From: an uncultured Clostridia bacterium
Lineage (GTDB): Bacteria; Bacillota; Clostridia; Oscillospirales; Ruminococcaceae
Direction: 5' to 3'
NCBI GenBank assembly: GCA_947624745.1
Contig: CANQLR010000003.1
Span: 43,415-107,414 of the forward strand
DNA length: 64,000 nucleotides
In this document: positions 17,437 through 26,076 of the stretch, in pieces
Numbering within the stretch: position 1 is the stretch's first letter
How the letters are laid out: each line of letters begins with the position of its first letter
Made by a program: the position numbers and the translations under genes
The notes under the pieces: generated by a model
The model's database searches: none
The model's input: the letters and a program-made list of their open reading frames with translations, nothing else
Told to the model about the DNA's origin: nothing

Positions 17437-19839
17437 TTATCCCAAAACTACCGTTACTTCGTTTGTGTCCTTAAGCTTTGCCTCGGGGAGGAGGGTGCCG
17501 GGGAGGGTCTCGCCGTTCAGGACAAGCTTTTTGACGCCGGACTGGACGTGGGCGGAGTTATCGACGGTGATGTCTAACTTTTTTCCGCGGAAGACCTTTC
17601 TCATCTTCATGCCGTCCCAGCTTGACGGGATCGACGGGCTGACGATGAGGCCTTCGGAGTTCGGGCGCATGCCGCAGATGCCCTCGACGCAGCCGACCAT
17701 GACGGTCGAGGCGGTGCCGGTGAGCCAGTGGACGTGCGCGCGGCCCTCATAGGGAGAGCGGGTAGACTCGACAAACTGGCCGTGGACGTAGGGCTCGATG
17801 ACCCTTATTTCCGCCTTGTCGTTCATCGAGGCGGGGGTGGATTCCATGAAGTACTCAAACGCGCGGTCGCCGTGGCCGAGGAGAGATTCGGCGAGTATCG
17901 CCCAGCCCTGTGACTGGCTGAAAATGCCGCCGTTTTCCTTGGTGTCGGGGTTGAAAATGTGCATCAGCGCGCCGTCGAAGAAGTGGTCGACGTACGGGGG
18001 CTCCAGAAGCTTTACGCCGTATTTCGTGTTGAGTATGCGGTGGACCGACTCCATCGCCTTTTCGCCCTGCTCGGGAGAGGCGAAGCCGGAGATCACCGAC
18101 CAGCTCTGCGGGTTGAGCCACATATTCGCCTCGGGGTCGCTCTTCGCGCCGACGACAACGCCGTCCTCGCGAATGCCCCTGATGAAGCGGTCTTCGTCCC
18201 AGCAGTCGGAGAGCGACTTGCCGAGCTTCGGCTGGACTTCATCAAGATATTTGATGTACTCCTTATCGCCGCGCTCGCCTGCCCAGTATCTCATCAGGTT
18301 CATGGCGTAGTAGAGCTGGAATGCGACGAAGGTCGATTCGCCCTTGGCACCCATTCTTAAGCAGTCGTTCCAGTCTGCGTGAAGGCCGGCGGGCATGTCG
18401 TGGGCGCCGAGGCGCTCCATTGAGAAGTTTATGGCGCGCTTTAAGTGATCGTAGACGGTATCCTCGCCGCCGTTGGCGTAGACGATGACTTCATCTAAGA
18501 ACGCGGTGTTTCCGCTCTCGCCGATGTACTTATAGACGGTCGGGAAGAGCCAGAGCGCGTCGTCGGCGCGGTATGACGGATGCCCCGTGGCCTGAACGTA
18601 GGAGGGCTGGTCGGGGGTGTCCTCGTGGCCGGCGTTGTGATTGAATTTTACGAGCGGCAGCCCGCCGCCGTTGTCGACCTGAGCCGAGATCATGAAGCGG
18701 ATCTTTTCAAGCGCCATCTCAGGGTCGAGGTGGATTATGCCCTGAATGTCCTGCACCGTGTCGCGGTAGCCGTAGCCGTTTCTGAGGCCGCAGTAGATGA
18801 GGGAGGCGGCGCGCGACCAAGTGAAGGTGATGAAGCACTGGTAGGCGTTCCAGACGTTTATCATGTTATTGAATTCCTCGGACGGGGTCTCGACCTCGAA
18901 GCGCTCGAGCTTTTCGTGCCAGAAGTCCCTGATCTCGGCAACTTCGGCATCGACAACAGCGGGATCACGGTCGTATTTCGCGATGATCTCGGCGGCCGCC
19001 TTCGAGTCGCGCTGGCCGAGGATATAGATGAAGGTCTTTTCCTCGCCGGGCTCTAAGGTGGCGTTTGACTGCAAAGCGCCGCAGGCGTTCGAGTTATAGT
19101 TCATCGAGCCGTCGAGCTGTCCCTTTTCGACCGCGATCGGGTCGGAGTAGGTTCTGTAGGGGCCTATGAAGCTGTCAAGGTTGCCGCAGGCGGCGTCTGC
19201 CTTCGCGGCGGCAAGTCCCAGAAAGCGCTCGCGGTGGTTCGAGCCGGAGGCGTCGCGCCCCGAGTTTTCGTTTATGTGCTGAATGACCCTGTTTCCGCCC
19301 TCGAAGGAGGTGCGGGTGATGAAGAGGGTGTACTGCAGGTTGACCTGATCCTGTTCGTAGTTGTTGTCGTTGGTGAACTCCAAAAAGCCGAAGACGGAGA
19401 GGTTTCTCGGCTTCGAGGAGAGGTTTCTTACCTTGGCGCGCCAGACCTCGTAGGTCGCGCCGTTCGGGACGTAGTAGGTCACCTCGGAGCGGATCTCGCG
19501 GTACTCGGCGCTCATGACCGAATAGCCGGTGCCGTGGCGGACTTCGGAAATATACTGCTCCAAGGGCTTGCCGACAGGCTGCCATGTCGCGGACCAGTAG
19601 TCCTTGAGCTCGTTGTCGCGGATATAGATGTATCTGCCGGGGAGCGCCATCATCGAGTTGAAGCGGTAGCGGGAGATACGGCCGTTGGCGCCGCTCTGCA
19701 CAAAGCTGTAGCCGCCGGCGTTGTTCGAGATTATCGCTCCGTAAGCGGGCGAGCCGAGGTAGTTGCACCACGGCGCCGGGGTGTCGGGGCGGGTTATGAC
19801 ATATTCCTTCTTTTTAAGGTCGAAATGTCCGTATTTCAT
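17437..19839 (-). CDS. GH94 disaccharide phosphorylase (cellobiose- or chitobiose-type)
   Basis: An 800-residue cytoplasmic enzyme that cleaves a beta-linked disaccharide with phosphate, giving a sugar 1-phosphate and saving ATP. The opening MKYGHFDLKKKEYVIT and TPAPWCNYLGSPAYGA match cellobiose phosphorylases, and HADWNDCL places the catalytic acid at D492. The segment YRDTVQDIQGIIHLDPE differs from the FRDSNQDL form of well-studied cellobiose phosphorylases, so N,N'-diacetylchitobiose or another beta-glycoside is also possible. No signal peptide. AAGGAGG precedes ATG. It is divergent from the xylanase. Confidence 0.88.
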   Translation of the reverse strand: MKYGHFDLKKKEYVITRPDTPAPWCNYLGSPAYGAIISNNAGGYSFVQSGANGRISRYRFNSMMALPGRYIYIRDNELKDYWSATWQPVGKPLEQYISEVRHGTGYSVMSAEYREIRSEVTYYVPNGATYEVWRAKVRNLSSKPRNLSVFGFLEFTNDNNYEQDQVNLQYTLFITRTSFEGGNRVIQHINENSGRDASGSNHRERFLGLAAAKADAACGNLDSFIGPYRTYSDPIAVEKGQLDGSMNYNSNACGALQSNATLEPGEEKTFIYILGQRDSKAAAEIIAKYDRDPAVVDAEVAEIRDFWHEKLERFEVETPSEEFNNMINVWNAYQCFITFTWSRAASLIYCGLRNGYGYRDTVQDIQGIIHLDPEMALEKIRFMISAQVDNGGGLPLVKFNHNAGHEDTPDQPSYVQATGHPSYRADDALWLFPTVYKYIGESGNTAFLDEVIVYANGGEDTVYDHLKRAINFSMERLGAHDMPAGLHADWNDCLRMGAKGESTFVAFQLYYAMNLMRYWAGERGDKEYIKYLDEVQPKLGKSLSDCWDEDRFIRGIREDGVVVGAKSDPEANMWLNPQSWSVISGFASPEQGEKAMESVHRILNTKYGVKLLEPPYVDHFFDGALMHIFNPDTKENGGIFSQSQGWAILAESLLGHGDRAFEYFMESTPASMNDKAEIRVIEPYVHGQFVESTRSPYEGRAHVHWLTGTASTVMVGCVEGICGMRPNSEGLIVSPSIPSSWDGMKMRKVFRGKKLDITVDNSAHVQSGVKKLVLNGETLPGTLLPEAKLKDTNEVTVVLG

Positions 19840-19865
19840 GTTTTAGCCTCCTTGACTTTTTTATT

Positions 19866-19894
19866 ATAGTAACATTTTTCCGCGCCGATTGCAA
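19866..19894 (-). promoter_or_regulatory. Promoter of the GH94 gene
   Basis: Minus strand TTGCAA (19894-19889), 17-bp spacer, TACTAT (19871-19866). Confidence 0.7.
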
Positions 19895-19991
19895 GAGAAA
19901 AGACATATTTTTTTGATAAATTCTCATTCCCCGCGCGGGCGCGGCTGCTCGTAATGATTATAACATATGTATAAAAAATTTTCAACTATTT

Positions 19992-20010
19992 ATTTCAAAT
20001 CGGTTGAAAT
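19992..20010 (+). promoter_or_regulatory. Palindromic operator candidate over the xylanase -35 box
   Basis: ATTTCAA-ATCGG-TTGAAAT, perfect 7-bp arms; the right arm contains the -35 hexamer, so bound protein would block RNA polymerase. Confidence 0.6.
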
Positions 20011-20032
20011 ATTCCGAAATTTATTGTATAAT
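20004..20032 (+). promoter_or_regulatory. Promoter of the GH30 xylanase gene
   Basis: TTGAAA (20004-20009), 17-bp spacer, TATAAT (20027-20032). Confidence 0.8.
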
Positions 20033-20082
20033 AAAGCTGTATTCGGCCGCGCGCCGAAAATTTACGTTACAGGAGCATTTGT

Positions 20083-21417
20083 ATGAAGATAGTTAAAAGA
20101 ATTACCTCGGCGGCGCTTGTCGCTGCGATGGTCTTTTCGCTCGCGGGATGCGTGGCGGGGGATAAGCCGGTCGAGACGGAGCCTATTCGGGGCGAGGAGA
20201 TGTATGTTCCCGAGCTTGATGGGCTCGATGCGAGCTCTCCCGTCACCGTGGACGCGGCGATCACCCATCAGGAGATAAAGGGCTTCGGCGGGATAAACTA
20301 TCCCGGGTGGATAGACGACCTTACCCCCGAGCAGCGCGAGACGGCTTTTCTGAACGGCGAGGGGCAGCTGGGGTTCACGGTACTCCGCATACATATCGAT
20401 CCCGACCCCGCAAACTGGGAGAGGGAGCTTGAGACCGCGAAATATGCCTATGACAAGGGGTGCCTGGTGTTTGCATCGCCTTGGAACCCGCCGGCGGATA
20501 TGTGCGAGAAGTTCACGCATAACGGTAACCCCAACGCGCAGAGGCTGAAGCACGACCGCTACGCGGACTATGCCAAACACCTGAACGACTTCGTGACGTT
20601 CATGCGCGAGGGCGGGGTGGAGCTTTACGCGGTGTCGATACAGAACGAGCCGGACTATGCCGACGAGTGGACCTGGTGGTCGACCGAGGAGATAATGGAC
20701 TTCATCAAAAACTACTCCGACGCTATAGACTGCCGGGTGATGTCGCCCGAGGCGTTTCAGTACAAAAAGGACTTCTACAACGCCATTTTAAACGACGAAG
20801 ACGCGCTCTCGAAGATAGACGTATTCGGCACGCACTTCTACGGCACGCAGAAACAGGACATGAAGTATCCCCTCTTTGAGGAAAAGGGCGAGGGGAAGGA
20901 GCTTTGGATGACCGAGGTGTACGTCCCCAACTCGGACAGCGACGCGGACACCTATCCCGAGGCGGTGGAGGTCGCGGTGAACATGCACGACGGGCTCGTC
21001 ACCGGCAATATGCAGGCGTATGTGTGGTGGTATATCCGCCGCTCCTATGGGCCGATGAAGGAGGACGGGACGATATCGAAGCGCGGGTGCATGATGGCGC
21101 ATTACTCGAAATTCGTGCGCCCGGGATATGTAAGAGTCGAGGCGACGGAGCAGCCGACAGCGGGGGTGCTGTGCTCGGCGTATCTGGGCGAGGACAGGCT
21201 CGTTATCGTCGCGATAAATCACACACTGAAACGGTTCGCGCAGGAATTCAAGGCGGAAAATATCCCGGGGATAGAGTATGTCGAAACCTATATCACCGAC
21301 ATGACGAGAAGCTTAGAAAGGGTCGGGAACCTTAAATACGACGGCTGCGGATTTACGGCAGAGCTCCCGCCGGAATCGGTGACGACCTTTGTCATCGACC
21401 TTGCGGCGGCGGAATAA
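20083..21417 (+). CDS. GH30 subfamily 8 glucuronoxylanase lipoprotein
   Basis: A 444-residue, membrane-anchored extracellular xylanase. Residues 1-22 are a lipoprotein signal with lipobox LAGC (Cys23). The catalytic pair is E189 (SIQNEPDY, acid/base) and E278 (ELWMTEVY, nucleophile). The WWYIRRSYGPMKEDG segment (about 315-329) carries the Arg/Tyr cluster that binds the methylglucuronic acid branch in XynC-type enzymes, predicting an endoxylanase that needs this side group. The side beta-domain is completed by the C-terminal strands ending SVTTFVIDL. The organism would make aldouronates and xylo-oligosaccharides at its surface. The phosphohexomutase gene follows 15 bp later. Confidence 0.92.
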   Translation: MKIVKRITSAALVAAMVFSLAGCVAGDKPVETEPIRGEEMYVPELDGLDASSPVTVDAAITHQEIKGFGGINYPGWIDDLTPEQRETAFLNGEGQLGFTVLRIHIDPDPANWERELETAKYAYDKGCLVFASPWNPPADMCEKFTHNGNPNAQRLKHDRYADYAKHLNDFVTFMREGGVELYAVSIQNEPDYADEWTWWSTEEIMDFIKNYSDAIDCRVMSPEAFQYKKDFYNAILNDEDALSKIDVFGTHFYGTQKQDMKYPLFEEKGEGKELWMTEVYVPNSDSDADTYPEAVEVAVNMHDGLVTGNMQAYVWWYIRRSYGPMKEDGTISKRGCMMAHYSKFVRPGYVRVEATEQPTAGVLCSAYLGEDRLVIVAINHTLKRFAQEFKAENIPGIEYVETYITDMTRSLERVGNLKYDGCGFTAELPPESVTTFVIDLAAAE

Positions 21418-21432
21418 AAAGGAGGAAAAAAC

Positions 21433-22944
21433 ATGAAAAGCTACAAGCATCTTCAGAACGAAAGCGACATCAGGGGCATCGCCCTCGAGGGGATAGAGGG
21501 TCAGAACGTGAACCTCACCGAGGAGGCCTGCCGGGACATCGCCCGGGGGTTCGCCCTTTGGCTCATAGAAAGAAGCGGCAAAAGCAAGCTTCGCGTGGCG
21601 CTCGGGCGGGATTCGAGACTGTCGGGAGAAACGCTCCTCGGCCGGATGAGGGACACCCTCGCGGCGGAAGGGATAGAGGTGACCGACATGGGGCTCGCCT
21701 CGACCCCGGCGATGTTCATGACCACAAAGACCGAGGGGTATATGTTCGACGGGTCGGTGATGGTGACCGCGTCGCACCTGCCGTTCAACCGAAACGGGTA
21801 CAAGTTCTTCACCCCGGACGGCGGCGTCGAGGCCTCGGATATAAAGGAAATTATCGCGCTGGCGGAGACGGAGGAGCACACCGGCCTGCCCGCGGGGGAG
21901 ATAAAAAAGGACAGCTTCATGGACGTTTACTCGAAGCGGCTCGCGGACATGATCAGGGCGGCCTGCGGGGGCGCGCAGAAGCCTCTTTCGGGGCTTAGGA
22001 TCGTCGTCGACGCGGGAAACGGCGCGGGGGGATTTTATGCGGAAAAGGTGCTTAAACCCTTAGGCGCGAACACCGACGGCTCGCGGTATTTGGAGCCGGA
22101 CGGGAGCTTTCCGAACCATATCCCGAACCCCGAAAACAAGGAGGCCATGGAGTCAATAAAGGAGGCGGTCAGGGAGACCTCGGCAGACCTCGGAGTAATT
22201 TTTGACACCGACGTCGACCGCGCGGGGGCGGTGCTTCCGGACGGAAGCGAGCTCAACCGAAACAGGCTCATCGCAATGCTTTCGGCGATGCTTTTGCGCG
22301 ATCACCCGGGGACGACCATCGTCACCGACTCGGTCACGTCCTCCGGCCTCGCGGCGTTTATAAAGGAAAAGGGCGGGGTGCACCGCCGCTTCAGAAGGGG
22401 GTACCGCAACGTCATAAATGAGTCGATACGCCTCAACGCAGAGGGGGTCGATTCGCAGCTCGCCATCGAGACCTCGGGGCACGGCGCGTTCAAGGAAAAT
22501 TACTTCCTTGACGACGGCGCGTATATCGTCACGAAGCTTATTATCGAGCTTTCGCGCTCAAGGCGGCTCGGGTATACCCTCCACTCGCTCATCGAGGCCC
22601 TCAAAGAACCCGCCGAGGGGCGCGAGTTCAGGATGAATTTAAAGCTTGAGGACTTCAAGCCCTACGGGCAGAGGATAATCGACGATCTGGCGGAATACGC
22701 TAAGACCGTCCCGGGGTGGAGCCTCGCTCCCGACAATCACGAGGGGGTTCGGGTGAACGCCGATAAGGCAAACGGCGACGGGTGGCTGCTTCTGAGGCTG
22801 TCGCTCCACGAACCGCTTATGCCTCTTAACATCGAGTCGGACGAAGAAGGCGGGGTAAAGATCATCGCGAAGGAGCTTGCGAGGTTCCTTGAAAAATACG
22901 ACTGCCTCGACAGCTCGGCGCTCCGCGAATTTGCCGAAAAATAG
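21433..22944 (+). CDS. Phosphohexomutase (phosphomannomutase/phosphoglucomutase family)
   Basis: A 503-residue alpha-D-phosphohexomutase that interconverts hexose 1- and 6-phosphates. The phosphoserine loop reads VTASHLPFNRNG (TASHLP instead of the common TASHNP), the metal loop DTDVDRAG and the sugar-binding loop ETSGHGAF. These variants suit the phosphomannomutase/phosphoglucomutase branch, but substrate preference cannot be decided. Its place after the xylanase, near a sugar phosphorylase, suggests it channels sugar 1-phosphate to glycolysis or to envelope sugars. AAAAAGGAGG precedes ATG. Confidence 0.88.
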   Translation: MKSYKHLQNESDIRGIALEGIEGQNVNLTEEACRDIARGFALWLIERSGKSKLRVALGRDSRLSGETLLGRMRDTLAAEGIEVTDMGLASTPAMFMTTKTEGYMFDGSVMVTASHLPFNRNGYKFFTPDGGVEASDIKEIIALAETEEHTGLPAGEIKKDSFMDVYSKRLADMIRAACGGAQKPLSGLRIVVDAGNGAGGFYAEKVLKPLGANTDGSRYLEPDGSFPNHIPNPENKEAMESIKEAVRETSADLGVIFDTDVDRAGAVLPDGSELNRNRLIAMLSAMLLRDHPGTTIVTDSVTSSGLAAFIKEKGGVHRRFRRGYRNVINESIRLNAEGVDSQLAIETSGHGAFKENYFLDDGAYIVTKLIIELSRSRRLGYTLHSLIEALKEPAEGREFRMNLKLEDFKPYGQRIIDDLAEYAKTVPGWSLAPDNHEGVRVNADKANGDGWLLLRLSLHEPLMPLNIESDEEGGVKIIAKELARFLEKYDCLDSSALREFAEK

Positions 22945-22954
22945 GGAGGGGCGC

Positions 22955-23446
22955 ATGAAGATCTGCAGGGACTGCGGGAACGTTTTCGGGGGCGGGACGA
23001 TCTGCCCCGAATGCGGGAGCGTTTTGTATGAGATGAGCGAGCGGGAGGTAAACGCCTACAACGCGCGGCTCAAAAGGACGGTTAGCGAGCAGTCCTCCCG
23101 CCAATACGGGCTTTATTCCGCGCTTCCGGACAGAGTCTTGGGCTCGGTCAGCCTTTTCGGGGCGGCGCTCCACGTGCTCTGCCTGCTGTGGGCGTCAAGA
23201 GCGAAAGCCGAAAACAACGTCGCGCTTTTTTCGGCCGCGGGGATAGTTCTCTTTCTTGCGGCGGCGGTGTGCTTTTTGGCGCCGAAGCTTCTTTGGAAGA
23301 TAAGCTCGTGGCGGATTAAGCTCATGACCGGGGAGAAAGACCCCCTGCCGTCGGCGCGTTGGGCCGTCGCGAAGAATTTCACAAAATATACGGAATTTGC
23401 GCTTGGGGCAATGCTTTTGCTGCTCGCGCTCATCGAGATACTGTAG
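22955..23446 (+). CDS. Zinc-ribbon membrane protein of unknown function
   Basis: A 163-residue protein. Residues 1-25 form a zinc ribbon (CRDCG...CPECG); residues about 60-85 and 90-110 are membrane helices and a last helix lies at the C-terminus (FALGAMLLLLALIEIL). Such zinc-ribbon-plus-helices proteins are common in Clostridia without known role. GGGAGG precedes ATG 22955. It sits 10 bp after the phosphohexomutase and 8 bp before luxS, so it is in the same transcript. Confidence 0.75.
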   Translation: MKICRDCGNVFGGGTICPECGSVLYEMSEREVNAYNARLKRTVSEQSSRQYGLYSALPDRVLGSVSLFGAALHVLCLLWASRAKAENNVALFSAAGIVLFLAAAVCFLAPKLLWKISSWRIKLMTGEKDPLPSARWAVAKNFTKYTEFALGAMLLLLALIEIL

Positions 23447-23454
23447 GTGAGGAT

Positions 23455-23916
23455 ATGAAAAAAATTGCAAGCTTTACCGTGAACCACGATACGCTGAAGC
23501 CGGGGATTTATGTCTCGCGGGTGGACGGCGACTGCGTTACATATGATGTCAGAATGAAAACGCCGAACGCGGGGGATTATCTCTCGACCGGCGAGGCGCA
23601 CACCATCGAGCACCTTTTTGCGACGTACGCCCGAAATTCCGAGCTTTCGGAGGGCGTGGTGTACGTCGGGCCGATGGGGTGCAGGACGGGATTTTACCTG
23701 ATTTTGCGGGACGGCGTGAGCAGGGCCGGGGCGATAGGGCTCTGCCAAGAGGCGTTTCGGTTCATCGCCGGGTTCGAGGGGAAGATCCCCGGCGCGGAGA
23801 GAAAAGAGTGCGGAAATTGGCTCGACCACGACCTTGAGGGGGCGAAAAGGGCCGCGAGGGAGTTTGGAAAAGCAATCGAGGGGTGGAGGGAGGATATGAC
23901 GGAGTATCCGGGGTAG
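23455..23916 (+). CDS. luxS: S-ribosylhomocysteine lyase LuxS
   Basis: A 153-residue metalloenzyme that splits S-ribosylhomocysteine into homocysteine and the autoinducer-2 precursor DPD. Metal ligands H49 and H53 (HTIEH) and H125 (ECGNWLDHDL) and the catalytic C76 (PMGCRTG) are intact. The start is ATG 23455 behind GGTGAGGAT. The preceding enzyme of the pathway, MtnN/Pfs, is encoded at 58.9-59.6 kb in this window. It may serve activated-methyl recycling, signalling, or both. Confidence 0.95.
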   Translation: MKKIASFTVNHDTLKPGIYVSRVDGDCVTYDVRMKTPNAGDYLSTGEAHTIEHLFATYARNSELSEGVVYVGPMGCRTGFYLILRDGVSRAGAIGLCQEAFRFIAGFEGKIPGAERKECGNWLDHDLEGAKRAAREFGKAIEGWREDMTEYPG

Positions 23917-23950
23917 GGCGGACAGACCGGGAGTCAGGGAGGCAGAGGAA

Positions 23951-24436
23951 ATGATAAGAATAAGACCATATAAAGATCAGGACGCAGATACGGTATTATC
24001 GTGGTGCCGGGACGAAAAAGCATTTTATCAATGGTCGGCAGGCGTGCTTGGGCATTATCCGATAACGCGAAGTGAGTTCAGCTTTGTGACCTCTCTGATG
24101 CCGTTTACAGCGTTCGATGAGACGGGGAACATCGGCTTTTTTACGCTGAGAGCTCCCGACGGTGCATTGAATGAGCTGCGCATAGGATTTGTTATTGTCG
24201 ACCCTTGCAAGAGAGGAAAAGGGTATGGAAAAGCCATGCTTCGGTTAGGCCTGAAATACGCATTTGAGCTATATGGAGCGGAAAAAGTGTCGTTGGGGGT
24301 TTTTGAGAATAACCCTCCGGCTTATTACTGTTATAAGGCCGTCGGCTTTAAAGACGTAGTTCTTGATACGGCGGAAAAGTATTCTGTTACGGGCGAAGAA
24401 TGGAAGTGCAGGGAGATGGTAATAGAAAATATATGA
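23951..24436 (+). CDS. GNAT-family N-acetyltransferase
   Basis: A 161-residue GCN5-like acetyltransferase. The acetyl-CoA loop is CKRGKGYGKAML and the C-terminal NPPAYYCYKAVGFKD matches the family. Codon use is slightly more AT-rich than the neighbours. Substrate unknown; a small metabolite or a protein N-terminus is possible. AGGAAATG-type ribosome site. Confidence 0.8.
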   Translation: MIRIRPYKDQDADTVLSWCRDEKAFYQWSAGVLGHYPITRSEFSFVTSLMPFTAFDETGNIGFFTLRAPDGALNELRIGFVIVDPCKRGKGYGKAMLRLGLKYAFELYGAEKVSLGVFENNPPAYYCYKAVGFKDVVLDTAEKYSVTGEEWKCREMVIENI

Positions 24437-24439
24437 CTT

Positions 24440-24710
24440 TTTGCTTGTTGTAGAGAGGCAAGGCACTGTTAAAGGGCGGGGGTTCTATCTGGCGGGTGGG
24501 AAACGCCGAACGAGCCGGCAGTCGAGACCTATACCTCCCTTGTTCCATGACCAAGTACAGAGAAACATCCCGCCCGCGCACCATGTCAGTGGTGAAATGC
24601 AGACGGGGCATCTCTCATGCTGATGGGCGCAGTTTGGCTACGGACGGGTCTCCATCGCACACCCTGTAGGCATTTTCCGTCGCGCCATCAGTTTGCATTA
24701 TTTTAGACAA
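24440..24710. ncRNA. Candidate structured RNA, family and strand undecided
   Basis: A GC-rich 270-base block between two plus-strand genes with many local stems: long pairing CTGATGGGCGC (24620-24630) with GCGCCATCAG (24682-24691), hairpins CACCA-TGTCAG-TGGTG and GCAT-CTCTC-ATGC, and long-range GGGCGGG with CCCGCCC enclosing about 100 bases. Read on the minus strand it has a good promoter (TTGTCA-16-TAAAAT, 24727-24700) whose start would fall at the block's edge. Read on the plus strand the last stem is followed by TTTGCATTATTTT, a weak terminator. It does not contain the conserved SRP, RNase P or tmRNA core. The raiA family of Clostridia is the first one I would test. Confidence 0.5.
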
Positions 24711-24727
24711 AGAAAAAATTTTGACAA
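24700..24727 (-). promoter_or_regulatory. Candidate promoter for the structured RNA
   Basis: Minus strand TTGTCA (24727-24722), 16-bp spacer, TAAAAT (24705-24700). Confidence 0.45.
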
Positions 24728-24782
24728 TTTGAAAGTCCTCAAAATTCGTCCTTGCGACGTAATTTCACCAACCCATTCCCCC

Positions 24783-24811
24783 TTGCATTCCTCCCTGTTT
24801 CGTAGTATAAT
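24783..24811 (+). promoter_or_regulatory. Promoter of the alpha/beta hydrolase gene
   Basis: TTGCAT (24783-24788), 17-bp spacer, TATAAT (24806-24811). Confidence 0.85.
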
Positions 24812-24843
24812 ATACTAAACCGAAAAATGCAGGAGGCCCGAAC

Positions 24844-25830
24844 ATGGACTCAAAACTTAAAAAGCACCTTCGATTCATCGCTTTGACAGCCGGGGCGGCG
24901 GGGGTATCGGCCGCGTCGTCTTATCTCACGACAAAATACATGATGCACGTGGCGCTCGACCGCGACATTCCGAAGGCCCCGAAGGGCGCGGAAAAGCTGA
25001 TTACCGGGGGCGGGCCGGGTCAGGATTTCGTCGACGCGATGCTTTCTTCCTCCGAAAAGCTCGCCGCGACGCCCAACGAGACCGTAACCGTCACCGCGCA
25101 CGACGGCATTAAAATCGTCGGCCATCTTATCGAGCAGCCGAACGCCGAGCGGATACTCATCGCGATGCACGGCTGGCGCTCGTCGTGGCATCGCGACTTC
25201 GGCATGATTGCCGACTTCTGGCGGGAAAGCGGCTGCACCGTTTTATATGCCGAGCAGCGCGGCCAGGGCGAGAGCGGCGGCGACAGCATGGGCTTCGGGC
25301 TGACCGAAAGATACGACTGCCGCGACTGGGCGAACTATATCAGCGGGCGGTTCGGCGAGGATATCCCGATATATCTCTGCGGAGTGTCGATGGGCGCGGC
25401 GACGGTGCTGATGGCATCGGGGCTTGATATGCCGAAAAACGTCAAGGGCATCTGCGCCGACTGCGGCTTCACCTCGCCCGACGCGATATGGCGGCACGTC
25501 ATGAACGACAATATGCACATACACTACAGCGGGCTGATGGAGGCGGTCGCAAACGAGATTTGCCGCCAAAAGACCGATTTCGGCTCGCACTCATACTCCA
25601 CCGTCGAGGCGCTTAAGACCACAAAGATACCCGTCCTTTTCGCCCACGGCACCGACGACAGCTTCGTCCCGGTGACGATGACCTATGAAAACTACAAGGC
25701 CTGCGCCTCGCCGAAAAGGCTTCTGATAGTTCCGGGCGCGGACCACGGAATGTCCTATTACGTCGAGAAGGAGAACTACGAGGCCGCGACAAAGAGCTTC
25801 TGGCACGACTGCGAGGCAGGGCTCATATGA
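24844..25830 (+). CDS. Membrane-anchored alpha/beta hydrolase
   Basis: A 328-residue serine hydrolase. An N-terminal helix (about residues 10-30) probably anchors it in the membrane. The nucleophile elbow is CGVSMGAATV, an oxyanion-type motif is MHGWRSSWH, and the charge-relay residues lie in GTDDSFVP (Asp) and PGADHGMSY (His). This is the BAAT/peptidase S9-like group often annotated as lysophospholipase or cephalosporin C deacetylase-like; substrate unknown. CAGGAGG precedes ATG; monocistronic. Confidence 0.85.
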   Translation: MDSKLKKHLRFIALTAGAAGVSAASSYLTTKYMMHVALDRDIPKAPKGAEKLITGGGPGQDFVDAMLSSSEKLAATPNETVTVTAHDGIKIVGHLIEQPNAERILIAMHGWRSSWHRDFGMIADFWRESGCTVLYAEQRGQGESGGDSMGFGLTERYDCRDWANYISGRFGEDIPIYLCGVSMGAATVLMASGLDMPKNVKGICADCGFTSPDAIWRHVMNDNMHIHYSGLMEAVANEICRQKTDFGSHSYSTVEALKTTKIPVLFAHGTDDSFVPVTMTYENYKACASPKRLLIVPGADHGMSYYVEKENYEAATKSFWHDCEAGLI

Positions 25831-25834
25831 AATT

Positions 25835-25866
25835 ATCCCCGTCCCGGCAAGGCGGGGATCTTTATT
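25835..25866 (+). terminator. Terminator after the hydrolase gene
   Basis: ATCCCCG/CGGGGAT stem followed by CTTTATT. Confidence 0.65.
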
Positions 25867-25950
25867 CTCAAATATAAACAACCGCGCGGCCAAATTGCGC
25901 TCAAAAGCAGTCTATTTGCCCAAAATTGCAGCCGCGGCAGCCCCTCGCGC

Positions 25951-25978
25951 TTGACATCCCGAAAAGGTGTGGTATAAT
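25951..25978 (+). promoter_or_regulatory. Promoter of the ATP synthase operon
   Basis: TTGACA (25951-25956), 16-bp spacer, TATAAT (25973-25978), about 100 bp before atpB. No atpI lies in between. Confidence 0.88.
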
Positions 25979-26076
25979 AATTGTGTGAATTTTAATATGA
26001 CTTGTGGGGCGGGAACGCGGCGCGGGGCAAGGAAGTCCTGCGGGCGGTCTCGGCTTACTGTTTAGGCGGTGATATC

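Noticed and set aside
24440..24710. Identification of the structured block as signal recognition particle RNA
   Set aside because: ACCATGTCAG looks like part of the SRP core, but the GGAA-type loop and the AGCAG partner strand do not follow; the stretch folds instead into a simple CACCA/TGGTG hairpin.
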